64,000 bases of DNA from Bacteroidales bacterium (GCA_004553485.1 SFLG01000005.1:1-64000), one strand, 5' to 3'; shown: positions 40,997 to 50,146, numbered from the stretch's first letter. The notes: generated from the sequence alone by a model not told the origin. Numbers and translations: made by a program.

Positions 40997-43093
40997 ATGA
41001 AGCCGACAGATACACCGTCACGCCGGTTTTTGCACCGGATAGTCGTTATCACAATATCTCTGTGTGCCTTTGTTGCAGGCCGCGCCCAGATCAACACCGA
41101 CCAGGTGATGAATGTGGGCCGCAACGCTATGTACTTTGAGGACTACGTACTTGCCATCCAATATTTCAACCAGGTGGTGAATGCCAAGCCCGAGCTTGCC
41201 CGGCCCTACCTGTACCGCGCCATCGCCAAGTTCAACCTCGACGACTTCCGCGGCGCCGAGGCCGACGCCACTGCCGCCATCGAGCGCCATCCGTTCATCA
41301 CCGACGCATGGGAGGTGCGCGGAGTGGCACGCCAGCAGCTCGGCAACTTTGCCGGCGCCGTGGACGACTACACAGAGGCTCTGCGTCTGTTGCCGCACAA
41401 CCGCCAGATATCGTTCAACCTCGCCACCGCCCAGACCGAGGCCGGCATGTACGACCGCGCCGACTCGACCTTCGCCGAGCTGATAAAATCGTACCCCGGA
41501 TACGAAAACGCCCTGCTGGGCCGCGCCCGCCTGCGCCTGCTCCAGGCCGACACCGTCGCCGCCACACAGGACGCCCGCGCCGCCCTGCGCCTCAACCACA
41601 ACTCGTTCAACGCCCACGCCATGCTCGCCGACCTGGCCATGCGCGGCAATAAGCCCGAAGTAGACTCGGCGATGGTGCACATCAACGCCGCCATCAAGCT
41701 GCAGCCCCATTTTGCCGGACTGTATGTCAACCGCGCCTTCCTCAAATACCGCAGCAACGACTGGTTCGGCGCCATGGACGACTACGACTACGCCCTGCAG
41801 CTTGAGCCGCTCAACCGCATGGCCCTCTTCAACCGCGGCCTGCTCGAGATGGAGGTGTCGGCCTTCGACAAAGCCCTCGTTGACATGGACCGCGTGCTGG
41901 CGATGGACCCCGACGACATACGCGCCCGCTACAACCGCGCCGTCATCTACGCCAACAAAAAAGACTACCGCAAGGCCATCGAAGACCTTGACAAGCTGTT
42001 CGAGGTCTACCCCGAATTTCCCAACCTCTACCTCATGCGCAGCGAGTGGTACCGCAGCCTGGGCAAGACGCGCCTCGCCATGGCCGACTACGACAAGGGC
42101 ATGGCCCTCAGGGCAAAGCTGAAGCCGCAGAACGTCCCCGTCGCCGACGATGGCACGCCCGGCAAAAAGGGCAACGGCGGCAACGGCACGGGCACAGGCA
42201 ATGACGCCGGCAAAGAGCCCTCGCCGGCCGAGGAGCTGATGTCGCAGCGCCAGTTCGCCCAGCTGCTGACAATCGACGACAACACCGACTTCCGCGAGGA
42301 GTACAACAACACCTCCATCCGCGGCCGCGTGCAGGACCGCAACGTCACCATCTCGCCCGAGCCGATAGTGGAGATTTCGTTCTACTCGTCGCCTACCGAG
42401 GTGCGCCAGAACACATATTATATAAAGGGCGTGAACGACCTCAACGCCACGCGCGCGCTGCGCATGCTCCTGGTGGTTACGCCGCACGCCCCGCAGCTCA
42501 ACGACGAGAACCTGATACAGAAGCACTTCAAGAGCATCGAATACTATAACTCGTACATCGCCACCCACAAGCCCCGCGCCGTCGACTACATCGGCCGCGC
42601 CATGGACCTGATTACCGTGCGCGACTACGTCCCCGCCGTGGCCGACCTCGACCGCGCCCTGGCCCTCACCCCCGACTTTGCCGTGGCCTACCTGCTGCGC
42701 GCACAGGCCAACCACCACCTTCTGTCCACCTTCGGCAACGACGACGCCACTCCCGGCCACAACGACGCCCGCAGCCGCGAAATACAGCGCCGCAACCTCG
42801 AGGATGCGATAATCGCCGACCTCGACCGCGCCATCGAGCTGGCGCCCTCCGACGCCTTCGCCTGGTACAACAAGGGCTGCGCCCTGCTCGAACGCGGCGA
42901 CATGGACAACGCCTACAACGCATTCACAAAAGCGCTTGAGCTGAAGCCCGACTTCGGCGAGGCTTACTTCAACCGCGGATACGTCAGCCTCTCGTCGGGT
43001 AGCCGCGCCAAAGGCATCAGCGACCTCAGCCGCGCCGGCGAGCTCGGCATAGTCGCCGCCTACAACCTGATGAAGCGCCTCGGCAGCATGTAA
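40997..43093 (+). CDS. Secreted tetratricopeptide-repeat protein
   Basis: This 698-residue protein has an N-terminal signal peptide (about 8-30, ending AGRAQ) and at least nine TPR units. Most lie between residues 38 and 375 (for example MYFEDYVLAIQYFNQVVNAK and KKDYRKAIEDLDKLFEVYPE). A Gly/Asn/Lys-rich linker (about 385-410) separates these from a non-TPR middle section, and more TPRs run from about 530 to 690 (RGDMDNAYNAFTKALELKPD). It is probably a periplasmic scaffold; partners are unknown. The gene is single, with a promoter element unusually near the ATG. Confidence 0.85.
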   Translation: MKPTDTPSRRFLHRIVVITISLCAFVAGRAQINTDQVMNVGRNAMYFEDYVLAIQYFNQVVNAKPELARPYLYRAIAKFNLDDFRGAEADATAAIERHPFITDAWEVRGVARQQLGNFAGAVDDYTEALRLLPHNRQISFNLATAQTEAGMYDRADSTFAELIKSYPGYENALLGRARLRLLQADTVAATQDARAALRLNHNSFNAHAMLADLAMRGNKPEVDSAMVHINAAIKLQPHFAGLYVNRAFLKYRSNDWFGAMDDYDYALQLEPLNRMALFNRGLLEMEVSAFDKALVDMDRVLAMDPDDIRARYNRAVIYANKKDYRKAIEDLDKLFEVYPEFPNLYLMRSEWYRSLGKTRLAMADYDKGMALRAKLKPQNVPVADDGTPGKKGNGGNGTGTGNDAGKEPSPAEELMSQRQFAQLLTIDDNTDFREEYNNTSIRGRVQDRNVTISPEPIVEISFYSSPTEVRQNTYYIKGVNDLNATRALRMLLVVTPHAPQLNDENLIQKHFKSIEYYNSYIATHKPRAVDYIGRAMDLITVRDYVPAVADLDRALALTPDFAVAYLLRAQANHHLLSTFGNDDATPGHNDARSREIQRRNLEDAIIADLDRAIELAPSDAFAWYNKGCALLERGDMDNAYNAFTKALELKPDFGEAYFNRGYVSLSSGSRAKGISDLSRAGELGIVAAYNLMKRLGSM

Positions 43094-43174
43094 GGCACCA
43101 CCCGCGTGAACAAAAAAACACATTTAAACATATAGATTTTAACAGGCCGACACCAATACCGGCATAACGACAAA

Positions 43175-43261
43175 GACACAACCGTAATATAGACACAACC
43201 GTAAAAAGACACTTCTGTAATAAGCACGTATACCGACACAAACACATCTATACCGACACAA
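43175..43261 (+). repeat. Short repeats in the leader of the DUF4301 gene
   Basis: GACACAACCGTAA occurs at 43175-43187 and 43192-43204, with a variant GACACTTCTGTAA at 43208-43220. TATACCGACACAA occurs at 43229-43241 and 43249-43261. They end 16 nt before the ATG. Confidence 0.6.
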
Positions 43262-43277
43262 TTTAAATTTACATACC

Positions 43278-44804
43278 ATGTTTACAGAAAAAGACAAAGC
43301 CCTGCTCGCCAAACGCGGCATCAGCGAGGAAACCGTGCTTGCCCAGCTCGACCGTTTCCGCACCGGCTTCCCCTACCTGCGCCTGGCAGGTTCGGCTACA
43401 GTGAACTACGGGATACTCCGTCCCGACCAGAACCTCGAACACGACGCCGTAGAGCGTTGGGACAAATTCCTCAGCGACGGCGCCGTCGTCTGCAAGTTCG
43501 TCCCCGCCTCAGGAGCCGCCTCACGCATGTTCAAATCGCTCTTCGCCTTTGTCGACGGCGCCGAGGACAAACCCGCTCCCGGCTCTGACGTCGAGAACCT
43601 CATCAACCACATCGAAGACCTTGCCTTTGCCGACGAGCTGGACGAGGTGCTGAAAAAGCTGCACGGCATGACAGCCAAACAGCTCGTCGGGGCCGGACGC
43701 TACAAAGACGTCATCGCCGGCATCATCCGCCCCGAAGGCCTCAACTACGGCCAGCTCCCCAAGGGCCTGCTCACCTTCCACCGCTATGCCGACGGCACAA
43801 CCCGCACCCCGCTCGAGGAGCAGCTTGCCGAGGGCGCACAGACCACCGTCAGCAACGGCGTGGTAAACGTCCACTTCACCGTCAGCGACAACCACCGCAA
43901 GCTCTTCGCCGCCAAGCTGAGCCAGGTTCTGCCCCGGTTCGAGAAGAACACCGGTCTGAAATTCCACGTCACCACTTCGGTGCAGAAACCCTCCACCGAC
44001 ACCATCGCCGCCAACCCCGACGGCACACCCTTCCGCGATGCCGACGGCGGCCTCGTCTTCCGTCCCGGCGGCCACGGCGCCCTCATCAGCAACCTCAGCG
44101 ACATCGACGCCATGGTGGTATACATCAAGAACATCGATAACGTTGTTCCGGACAGCCGCCGCATGCCCACCGTCAAATACAAAAAAATTATCGGCGGCAT
44201 ACTCGTGCTCGTGCACGACCAGATTGCCCGCTACGCCGAAATCCTCAAATCGGGCAAGGTAACCGAGGAGCAGCTTACCGAGATGCGCGACTTCGTTGCC
44301 CACACCCTCAACATCCGCGCCGAGGGCCTTGCCTCGCTCAGCCCCGACGAGCAGGCCAATTGGATGATGGCCAAGTTCAACCGTCCCGTCCGCGTCTGCG
44401 GCATGGTGCTCAACGAGGGCGAGCCCGGCGGCGGCCCGTACATCGCCTTCAACCCCGACGGCACGGCCTCGCCCCAGATCCTCGAGTCGACGCAGATCGA
44501 CACCTCGAAGCACGAAAACGTCGAGATGATGAAGCGCGCCACACACTTCAACCCCGTTGACCTTGTCTGCTACATCAACGACCTGGACGGCAAGCCCTTC
44601 GACCTGACAAAGTTCACTGACCCCGACACCGGCTTCATCTCCGACAAGAGTCAGGCCGGTCGCCCCTTGCGCGCCCTCGAGCTGCCGGGACTGTGGAACG
44701 GCGCTATGAGCGACTGGAACACCGTCTTTGTCGAGGTGCCCATCGACACCTTCAACCCCGTCAAAACCGTCAACGACCTGCTGCGTCCCGCCCACCAGGG
44801 ATAA
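43278..44804 (+). CDS. DUF4301 family protein, nucleotidyltransferase-like
   Basis: This 508-residue cytoplasmic protein belongs to DUF4301. Two segments suggest a sugar-nucleotidyltransferase (UDPGP-like) fold: VCKFVPASGAASRMFKSLF (about 74-92), similar to the nucleotide-binding glycine loop, and FRPGGHGALISNLSDIDAMV, then VYIKNIDNVVPD (about 257-290), which parallels PGGHG...xNxDN of UTP-dependent uridylyltransferases. From this I infer NTP-sugar chemistry, but no substrate. Length is normal for the family as I recall it. Codon bias suggests good expression. The leader contains repeats. Confidence 0.8.
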   Translation: MFTEKDKALLAKRGISEETVLAQLDRFRTGFPYLRLAGSATVNYGILRPDQNLEHDAVERWDKFLSDGAVVCKFVPASGAASRMFKSLFAFVDGAEDKPAPGSDVENLINHIEDLAFADELDEVLKKLHGMTAKQLVGAGRYKDVIAGIIRPEGLNYGQLPKGLLTFHRYADGTTRTPLEEQLAEGAQTTVSNGVVNVHFTVSDNHRKLFAAKLSQVLPRFEKNTGLKFHVTTSVQKPSTDTIAANPDGTPFRDADGGLVFRPGGHGALISNLSDIDAMVVYIKNIDNVVPDSRRMPTVKYKKIIGGILVLVHDQIARYAEILKSGKVTEEQLTEMRDFVAHTLNIRAEGLASLSPDEQANWMMAKFNRPVRVCGMVLNEGEPGGGPYIAFNPDGTASPQILESTQIDTSKHENVEMMKRATHFNPVDLVCYINDLDGKPFDLTKFTDPDTGFISDKSQAGRPLRALELPGLWNGAMSDWNTVFVEVPIDTFNPVKTVNDLLRPAHQG

Positions 44805-44911
44805 GCGGACACCGATAAAACCAGGGTAATTTTAACCCCCTCTGACCTGCCAAAGGTCCCGTCGTCGAAAGATGCCGGGGCTTTTGGCGTTTTATTACCG
44901 ACTTATTTTAC

Positions 44912-44919
44912 TACCTTTG
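44912..44919 (+). promoter_or_regulatory. -7 element of the PH-domain gene pair
   Basis: TACCTTTG lies 48 nt before the ATG at 44968. A TTTG at 44883-44886 is 25 bp upstream, which is long. Confidence 0.5.
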
Positions 44920-44967
44920 CAGACAGTTAGCAATTTTACTGATTCGATCAACTTATACCGATTCGAT

Positions 44968-45585
44968 ATGTCAAACAGACAGATATGGCCCGAGGACGTC
45001 CAGGCGGTGGAGAACCTGCACTTCGAGCACGTCGAGAGCAAATACATAAAGGTCGTAATCGGCCGTCTTATACTGGTTTATCTCATTCTTATGGTTGCCG
45101 CTTCGCTGATTTTGACAGCGGACCTCGAGCACGGGACGGCCATCCTTGTCGGCGCAGAGGCGGTTTTGCTGACAGCCCTTGCCATCAACGTCGCGCTGTC
45201 GGCCAAGATACTGAATTTCAAAGGATACGCTCTGCGCGACCACGATATCACCTACCGCTCGGGCCTATTCTTCACCAAAGTCACAACCATCCCCTTCGAG
45301 AAAATTCAGCAGGTGACGGTGCGCATGAATCCCCTCAGCCGCCTTTTCGGGCTGTACTACGTCGACGTGATAAACGGCACCCAGGACTCGAGCAACCAGA
45401 TTACCATCCCCGGCCTGACACACCAACGCGCCCGCCAGATCGAAACCCTCCTGATCCGGAACATCGAGCCCCCCACCCCCTATTTCCCCGATACCCCCGC
45501 TTCCTCTGATTCCTCTGATATCTCTGATATCTCTGATATCTCTGATTCCTCTGATAACCCCCACACCTCCCACACCGATGAGTGA
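44968..45585 (+). CDS. PH-domain (bPH2) membrane protein, YdbS-like
   Basis: This 205-residue protein has two N-terminal membrane helices (about 35-82) and one bacterial PH2 domain (about 90-165): HDITYRSGLFFTKVTTIPFE, IQQVTVRMNPLSRLFGLYYV, then SNQITIPGLTHQRARQIETL. The C-terminal tail consists of Ser-Asp-Ile/Ser repeats encoded by six 9-bp DNA units. The start at 44968 is chosen because upstream codons lie in the promoter region. It overlaps the next gene by 8 nt; YdbS/YdbT pairs are common in bacteria, function unknown. Confidence 0.82.
   Translation: MSNRQIWPEDVQAVENLHFEHVESKYIKVVIGRLILVYLILMVAASLILTADLEHGTAILVGAEAVLLTALAINVALSAKILNFKGYALRDHDITYRSGLFFTKVTTIPFEKIQQVTVRMNPLSRLFGLYYVDVINGTQDSSNQITIPGLTHQRARQIETLLIRNIEPPTPYFPDTPASSDSSDISDISDISDSSDNPHTSHTDE
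45502..45555 (+). repeat. 9-bp tandem repeat inside the YdbS-like gene
   Basis: Six 9-bp units (TCCTCTGAT twice, ATCTCTGAT three times, TCCTCTGAT) encode the Ser-Asp-rich tail. The same unit recurs outside a gene at 52260-52295. Confidence 0.8.
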
Positions 45586-47068
45586 CTTCACAACCCCCCG
45601 GCGTATGGGGGCGGCGGCACTCCTGATAATGTTTCTGAAGAATTTCCGAAAAATTGCAGGAGCGTTCTTCGCAATGATAATCATCATTGTCTTCAAAGAG
45701 GCCGACACCCCGTTCGGGATAGCGGCAAGGGTCGGCATCGGCCTGGGCTTGCTGACGGGCCTGTCGTTCCTGTCGGCGCTGCTGAGCTACTATCCTCTGA
45801 AATTCTACGTCCACGACGACAAAATCATCTTCATCCGAAACCTCTTTGCCAAGCGCACGACAAGCATCCCCACCGCCAACATCCACTCACTGAGGACGCG
45901 GCGCGGACTGATATACCGCCTGCTCGGCGTCCGTGGCATCGCGTTCGACACCATCGCCACCAATGTCGAGGAGTTTGAGCTCATTCTCAGCGAAGAGGAC
46001 TGGCAGTCGTTCATGCACGACATCCGCAGCAGCGAGACACTGGCCTCCACCCGTCACGGCTCCGTTCCGCCCTCTCTGCCCACCGCCGACAAAGTTCTGA
46101 AAGTCAGCAACTACGAAACGATAAAAGGCGCGCTCTGCCAGAACCACCTGCACGGCTTCGCCGTCCTGGCCGCCATCCTAATCCAGGTGCTCGACGACAT
46201 CAACCAGATTGACGACGAGGCGCCAGAACGCGCCGTAGACTTTGTTGAAACCAATTTCGAGACCCTTGTACCCACAACGGCCACGATGCTGTACCTCTTT
46301 GCCATACTCTATGTTTTTGTGGTACTGCTGTGGGTCGGCAAGGTGCTGTTGAAATCGGGCAATATGGAGATTACCGAGACGCGCGACCGGCTTGTGCTTA
46401 AGTCCGGCCTGGTATCGCGTTTCACCAGCCGCATCGCCCGCGATAAGATGACGATACTCACCATCAAGCACAATCCGCTTGAAAAGGCCTTCAAATGTCA
46501 GACCATCCGCATCCTGCAGGCACTCAACATCGTGGGGATGAAAGATGAGAACAAGATCACCATCTACGGCTCACAACATGGCACAGAGATACTTGACTGG
46601 TGGCTTGACACTAAAGGCTCAGCATCGGAGGACCGCCAGGCGACTGCGACGGCCCGCTCGGGTTTCGGCGTCTTTTACCGTAGGTTTGTCCCGCACCTCG
46701 TCCTTGCGCTGGTGATCGCTGGCGTGATGTACCATTTCGACCAGACCATTTTTGCCACAATAGTCTGCCCCGCCTACGTCGTCTTTGCGGCCGTCAGGGC
46801 TGTTATGGCGTGGAAACACAGCAGCATCGAGCTCGAACGGCAATTTGTGAAAGTCAACAGCGGCAACATCGCCGTCGTGCAAAGCTATATCAAGTACGGC
46901 TCAATCGAGACGGTGGCCGTCAGGCAGACGCCGATGACGCGCTTCACGGGACGCGTAAGGCTGTCGATAAGCACAAACGCCGGCTCTTTCAAGGTGTATT
47001 CGCTTGACGAGGCAGAGGCGCGCGCCATCCGCAGCGCCATTCTCGACAACGCCCACCGAGCATCCTGA
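45578..47068 (+). CDS. PH-domain (bPH2) membrane protein, YdbT-like
   Basis: This 496-residue membrane protein carries three bPH2-type modules separated by membrane helices: first about 70-150 (FYVHDDKIIFIRNLFAKRTT), second about 265-345 (TRDRLVLKSGLVSRFTSRIA), third about 405-490 (IELERQFVKVNSGNIAVVQS). This is the usual architecture of YdbT proteins. Its start overlaps the YdbS-like gene by 8 nt, so the two are coupled. PH2 proteins are proposed to act at the membrane, but no mechanism is established. Confidence 0.82.
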   Translation: MSDFTTPRRMGAAALLIMFLKNFRKIAGAFFAMIIIIVFKEADTPFGIAARVGIGLGLLTGLSFLSALLSYYPLKFYVHDDKIIFIRNLFAKRTTSIPTANIHSLRTRRGLIYRLLGVRGIAFDTIATNVEEFELILSEEDWQSFMHDIRSSETLASTRHGSVPPSLPTADKVLKVSNYETIKGALCQNHLHGFAVLAAILIQVLDDINQIDDEAPERAVDFVETNFETLVPTTATMLYLFAILYVFVVLLWVGKVLLKSGNMEITETRDRLVLKSGLVSRFTSRIARDKMTILTIKHNPLEKAFKCQTIRILQALNIVGMKDENKITIYGSQHGTEILDWWLDTKGSASEDRQATATARSGFGVFYRRFVPHLVLALVIAGVMYHFDQTIFATIVCPAYVVFAAVRAVMAWKHSSIELERQFVKVNSGNIAVVQSYIKYGSIETVAVRQTPMTRFTGRVRLSISTNAGSFKVYSLDEAEARAIRSAILDNAHRAS

Positions 47069-47138
47069 GCACAGCCCGCCAATTTAATTTCCTTTTTTTA
47101 CACATAATTGGTGGAAATGACTCATAGCAAAGGTGGAT

Positions 47139-47170
47139 TTTGGCTATTTTCGGTTTTGTTCCTACCTTTG
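47139..47170 (+). promoter_or_regulatory. Promoter abutting the Omp85-like gene
   Basis: TTTG at 47139-47142 and TACCTTTG at 47163-47170 (20-bp spacer) form a good promoter, and the ATG at 47175 begins 5 nt later. Transcription is predicted to start at or within a few bases of the ATG. Confidence 0.6.
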
Positions 47171-47174
47171 CGCT

Positions 47175-48368
47175 ATGTTTCGACTGTTTACAACAATTGC
47201 GGTGATTATTCTCGTCGGCCTTCGGGTTCAGGCACAGGACATACCTGCGCCTGCATCCGATTCTACCGCCGTGCCCGCCGCCGTGGCCGACACCGTTGCC
47301 CGTACGCAATGGTACGAGAACGGCCTCATCGGCAAGGTCTACCGCTATTTCAAGAATAGCAACAAACAGCGCAAGAAAAATTTTGACATCTCGTTTATCG
47401 GCGGCCCGCACTACTCGAGCGAGGAGGGCTTCGGCATCGGTCTGGCGGCATCCGGCATCTACAGCGCCGGCGGCCTGCAGGACACAATCACGCCGCTGAG
47501 CAACATCACCCTCAAAGCCGACGCCACAACGGGACAGATGTTCAAGATCGGCATCGAGGGCTACCACATCTTTGTAGGCGACCGCTACCGCCTCAACTAC
47601 GACGTGTCGTTCTACTCGTTCAAGGACAAGATGTGGGGAATAGGCTATCTCGAGAACAAGGCCGACTCGTCGCAGAACTGGTACCGGCGCCTGCAGAGCG
47701 AGGCCAAGGTGGACATCGTCTTTCAGGTCTCGCCCAACCTCTTCGTCGGCCCCAAGGCCGAGTTTGCCTACATCAACGCACACAGTTTTGAAAAGCCGTG
47801 GCAGCTGGAGGGACAGTCGAACCGCACCTTCAACACCGGCGTGGGCATAACCTTTCTGTACGACACCCGCGACATCCCCACCGCCGCCACGAAAGGCTGG
47901 AACATCCGCCTCGACTTAATCGCCAATCCAAGATTTTTAGCCAACAAATACGATTTCACCAAAGTCGAGCTCAACGCCTCGGCCTACCAGCAGGTATGGA
48001 AAGGCGGCGTGCTGGCCGAAAACCTGCACTCGCGTCACACGTGGGGCAACACGCCGTGGGGACTGATGTCGACCTTCGGCGGCAGCCACACCATGCGCGG
48101 ATACTGGGAAGGCCGCTACCGCGACAAGATGGCTACGTCAGTCACCGTCGAGCTGCGCCAGCATGTCTGGCGCCGCAACGGCATCGCCGTATGGGTGGGT
48201 GCCGGAACGGTATACCCACGCTTCTCGGCTCTGCGCCTCAGCCACATCCTGCCCAATGCGGGCATAGGCTACCGGTGGGAATTCAAGAAAGGCGTCAACG
48301 TGCGCCTCGACGTCGGCTTCGGCCGCGGCGAGAAATCGTTCAACTTTAGCCTCAACGAAGCGTTCTAA
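47175..48368 (+). CDS. Omp85/BamA-like outer-membrane barrel protein
   Basis: This 397-residue protein has a signal peptide (MFRLFTTIAVIILVGLRVQAQ). The mature part is rich in alternating strands and resembles the barrel half of the Omp85 superfamily without POTRA domains: FDISFIGGPHYSSEEGFGIG, FLYDTRDIPTAATKGWNIRL (the typical RD...P...G motif), and FGGSHTMRGYWEGRYRDKMA matching the conserved (V/I)RG(Y/F) loop. The C-terminus ends in Phe. Start 47175 is preferred because a longer reading from 47133 would begin inside the promoter. It is probably an outer-membrane translocator or enzyme-like barrel. Confidence 0.85.
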   Translation: MFRLFTTIAVIILVGLRVQAQDIPAPASDSTAVPAAVADTVARTQWYENGLIGKVYRYFKNSNKQRKKNFDISFIGGPHYSSEEGFGIGLAASGIYSAGGLQDTITPLSNITLKADATTGQMFKIGIEGYHIFVGDRYRLNYDVSFYSFKDKMWGIGYLENKADSSQNWYRRLQSEAKVDIVFQVSPNLFVGPKAEFAYINAHSFEKPWQLEGQSNRTFNTGVGITFLYDTRDIPTAATKGWNIRLDLIANPRFLANKYDFTKVELNASAYQQVWKGGVLAENLHSRHTWGNTPWGLMSTFGGSHTMRGYWEGRYRDKMATSVTVELRQHVWRRNGIAVWVGAGTVYPRFSALRLSHILPNAGIGYRWEFKKGVNVRLDVGFGRGEKSFNFSLNEAF

Positions 48369-48404
48369 ATAAGAGTCAGCGAGGCGTTCTAAACAGAAGT
48401 CGCT
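48357..48404. repeat. 24-bp tandem duplication spanning a stop codon
   Basis: GAAGCGTTCTAAATAAGAG at 48357-48375 and GAGGCGTTCTAAACAGAAG at 48381-48399 begin two 24-bp units. The first includes the last codons and stop of the Omp85-like gene; the second repeats them after the gene. Confidence 0.6.
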
Positions 48405-48418
48405 ACAACTTCAAAAAA

Positions 48419-50146
48419 ATGGAAAGACAAAGGTACAAAGATAGAATAAAGAAACTGTTCAGAAAAACCGGAGCGCTGCTCCTTCGCCCGCAGCTGTGGA
48501 TATGGCTTTATCCGTTGCTGCTGATAATCCCCAACATCGGCCTGGCAATCACCGAGACCTATCCGGTGACAATTAAAATCGCCAACCTCCTTTTGCCGTT
48601 GGGCCTTTACCTTGTGATAACGGGACTTTTCCACCGCACCGGCACGGTCATCCTGTGCTTCCTGCCCATAGCCGTGCTTTGCGCCTTTCAGATTGTGCTG
48701 CTGTTTCTGTACGGCGAGAGCATAATCGCCATCGACATGTTCCTCAACGTCGTCACCACCAACGCCGCGGAGGTAGCCGAGCTGCTGGGCAATCTTGTCA
48801 ACGCCATAATAACGGTGGTAATCATCTACCTGCCGCCCCTTGTTGCCGCCGTGATGATGCTCACGCGCCACAAAAGCGCCGACAAAGCGCAGCGTCGCCC
48901 CGCCCTCATTGCCGGTGCGGCTCTTGCCGCTGCCGGAGCGCTGCTGACGACGGTAGCCGCCCTTACTGACAGCCACGCCCGCCCCGCAAGACAGATTTTC
49001 CCCTTCAACGTCATCTGCAACATCGTGTCGGCGGCACAGCGCACGGCCCAGTCGGCCGGATACCACGAGACATCGGCGGATTTCAGCTACGAGGTCACGC
49101 CCACGCACGACCCGGCCGAAAAAGAGATATATGTCTTTGTCGTCGGCGAGACATCGCGCGCTTCGGAGTGGAGCCTTTTCGGCTATGAGCGGCCCACTAC
49201 CCCGCGCCTCGACAAAAAAGACGGCCTGGTGGGCTTCAGCCGCACGCTGAGCGAGGTCAACACGACACACAAAAGCGTGCCGATGCTGCTGTCCAATCTC
49301 GACTCGCACTCTTTCGGCGACTCGGTGGCCGTTGTGCGCAGCATCTTCTCGGCCTTCAACGATGCCGGCTACGACACCCATTTCATCTCAAACCAGCGCC
49401 GCAATGGCTCGTACATCGACTTTTACGGCCAGGAGGCCCGCAACTGCATCTTCCTCACCGACAGCGGCGCCCCGCGTCCCGACCTCGACCTTACCGAGGA
49501 ATTCAACAAAGCCGTCCGGGGCAGCTCGGCCAACAAAATCTTTGTCGTGCTGCACACCTACGGATCGCACTTCGAGTACAACAAGCGCTACCCGCGCGAC
49601 ATGGCAGTCTTTACGCCCGACAACAACTCGCAGGCCGAAAAGAAAAACCGTCCCGAGCTTGTCAACGCGTATGACAACACCATCCACTACACCGACTCGC
49701 TGCTGTCGAGCCTGATCACCGCCCTCGACAAGACCGAGGCGCGCGCGGCACTGATGTATGTCTCGGACCACGGCGAGGACATCTTTGACGACGAGCGCGG
49801 CCGCTTCCTGCACGCCTCGCCCGTGCCCACCTACCAGCAGCTGCACGTGCCCATGGTGCTGTGGATGAGTAAGAGCCTGCGCGCCACCGAGCCCGCAAAA
49901 TGGCAGGCGGCCCAGGCCAACCGCGACAAGGACGTGTCGTCGTCGCGCTCGGTCTTCGACACGCTCATGGACCTGGCCGGCCTGCGCAGCCGCTATGTCG
50001 ACAGCCACGGCAGCCTTGTGTCGCCGTCGTACACGCCCCTGCCGCACACCTACCTCAACGACTACAACGAATCGGTTCCCCTTGGCGAGAGCGGCCTGCG
50101 CGAGCCTGACTTTGTCGAGCTGCACCGCCGCGGTTTCGCCCTCTGA
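48419..50146 (+). CDS. Phosphoethanolamine transferase (EptA/sulfatase family)
   Basis: This 575-residue inner-membrane enzyme has five N-terminal membrane helices (about 22-185) and a periplasmic sulfatase-like domain (about 225-560). Catalytic segments are VFVVGETSRASEWSLFGYER (metal-binding Glu), EVNTTHKSVPMLLSN containing the nucleophile Thr region, HTYGSHFEYNKRYP, and YVSDHGEDIFD (metal Asp-His). It transfers phosphoethanolamine to lipid A or another surface glycan; in Bacteroidetes, lipid A modification affects polymyxin resistance. The exact acceptor is not shown by sequence. It follows the Omp85-like gene by 50 nt and may share its transcript. Confidence 0.88.
   Translation: MERQRYKDRIKKLFRKTGALLLRPQLWIWLYPLLLIIPNIGLAITETYPVTIKIANLLLPLGLYLVITGLFHRTGTVILCFLPIAVLCAFQIVLLFLYGESIIAIDMFLNVVTTNAAEVAELLGNLVNAIITVVIIYLPPLVAAVMMLTRHKSADKAQRRPALIAGAALAAAGALLTTVAALTDSHARPARQIFPFNVICNIVSAAQRTAQSAGYHETSADFSYEVTPTHDPAEKEIYVFVVGETSRASEWSLFGYERPTTPRLDKKDGLVGFSRTLSEVNTTHKSVPMLLSNLDSHSFGDSVAVVRSIFSAFNDAGYDTHFISNQRRNGSYIDFYGQEARNCIFLTDSGAPRPDLDLTEEFNKAVRGSSANKIFVVLHTYGSHFEYNKRYPRDMAVFTPDNNSQAEKKNRPELVNAYDNTIHYTDSLLSSLITALDKTEARAALMYVSDHGEDIFDDERGRFLHASPVPTYQQLHVPMVLWMSKSLRATEPAKWQAAQANRDKDVSSSRSVFDTLMDLAGLRSRYVDSHGSLVSPSYTPLPHTYLNDYNESVPLGESGLREPDFVELHRRGFAL

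Noticed and set aside
41018..43123. Long minus-strand open frame (701 codons) opposite the TPR gene
   Set aside because: Same antisense effect of biased codons; no domain, and it extends past both ends of a convincing TPR protein.
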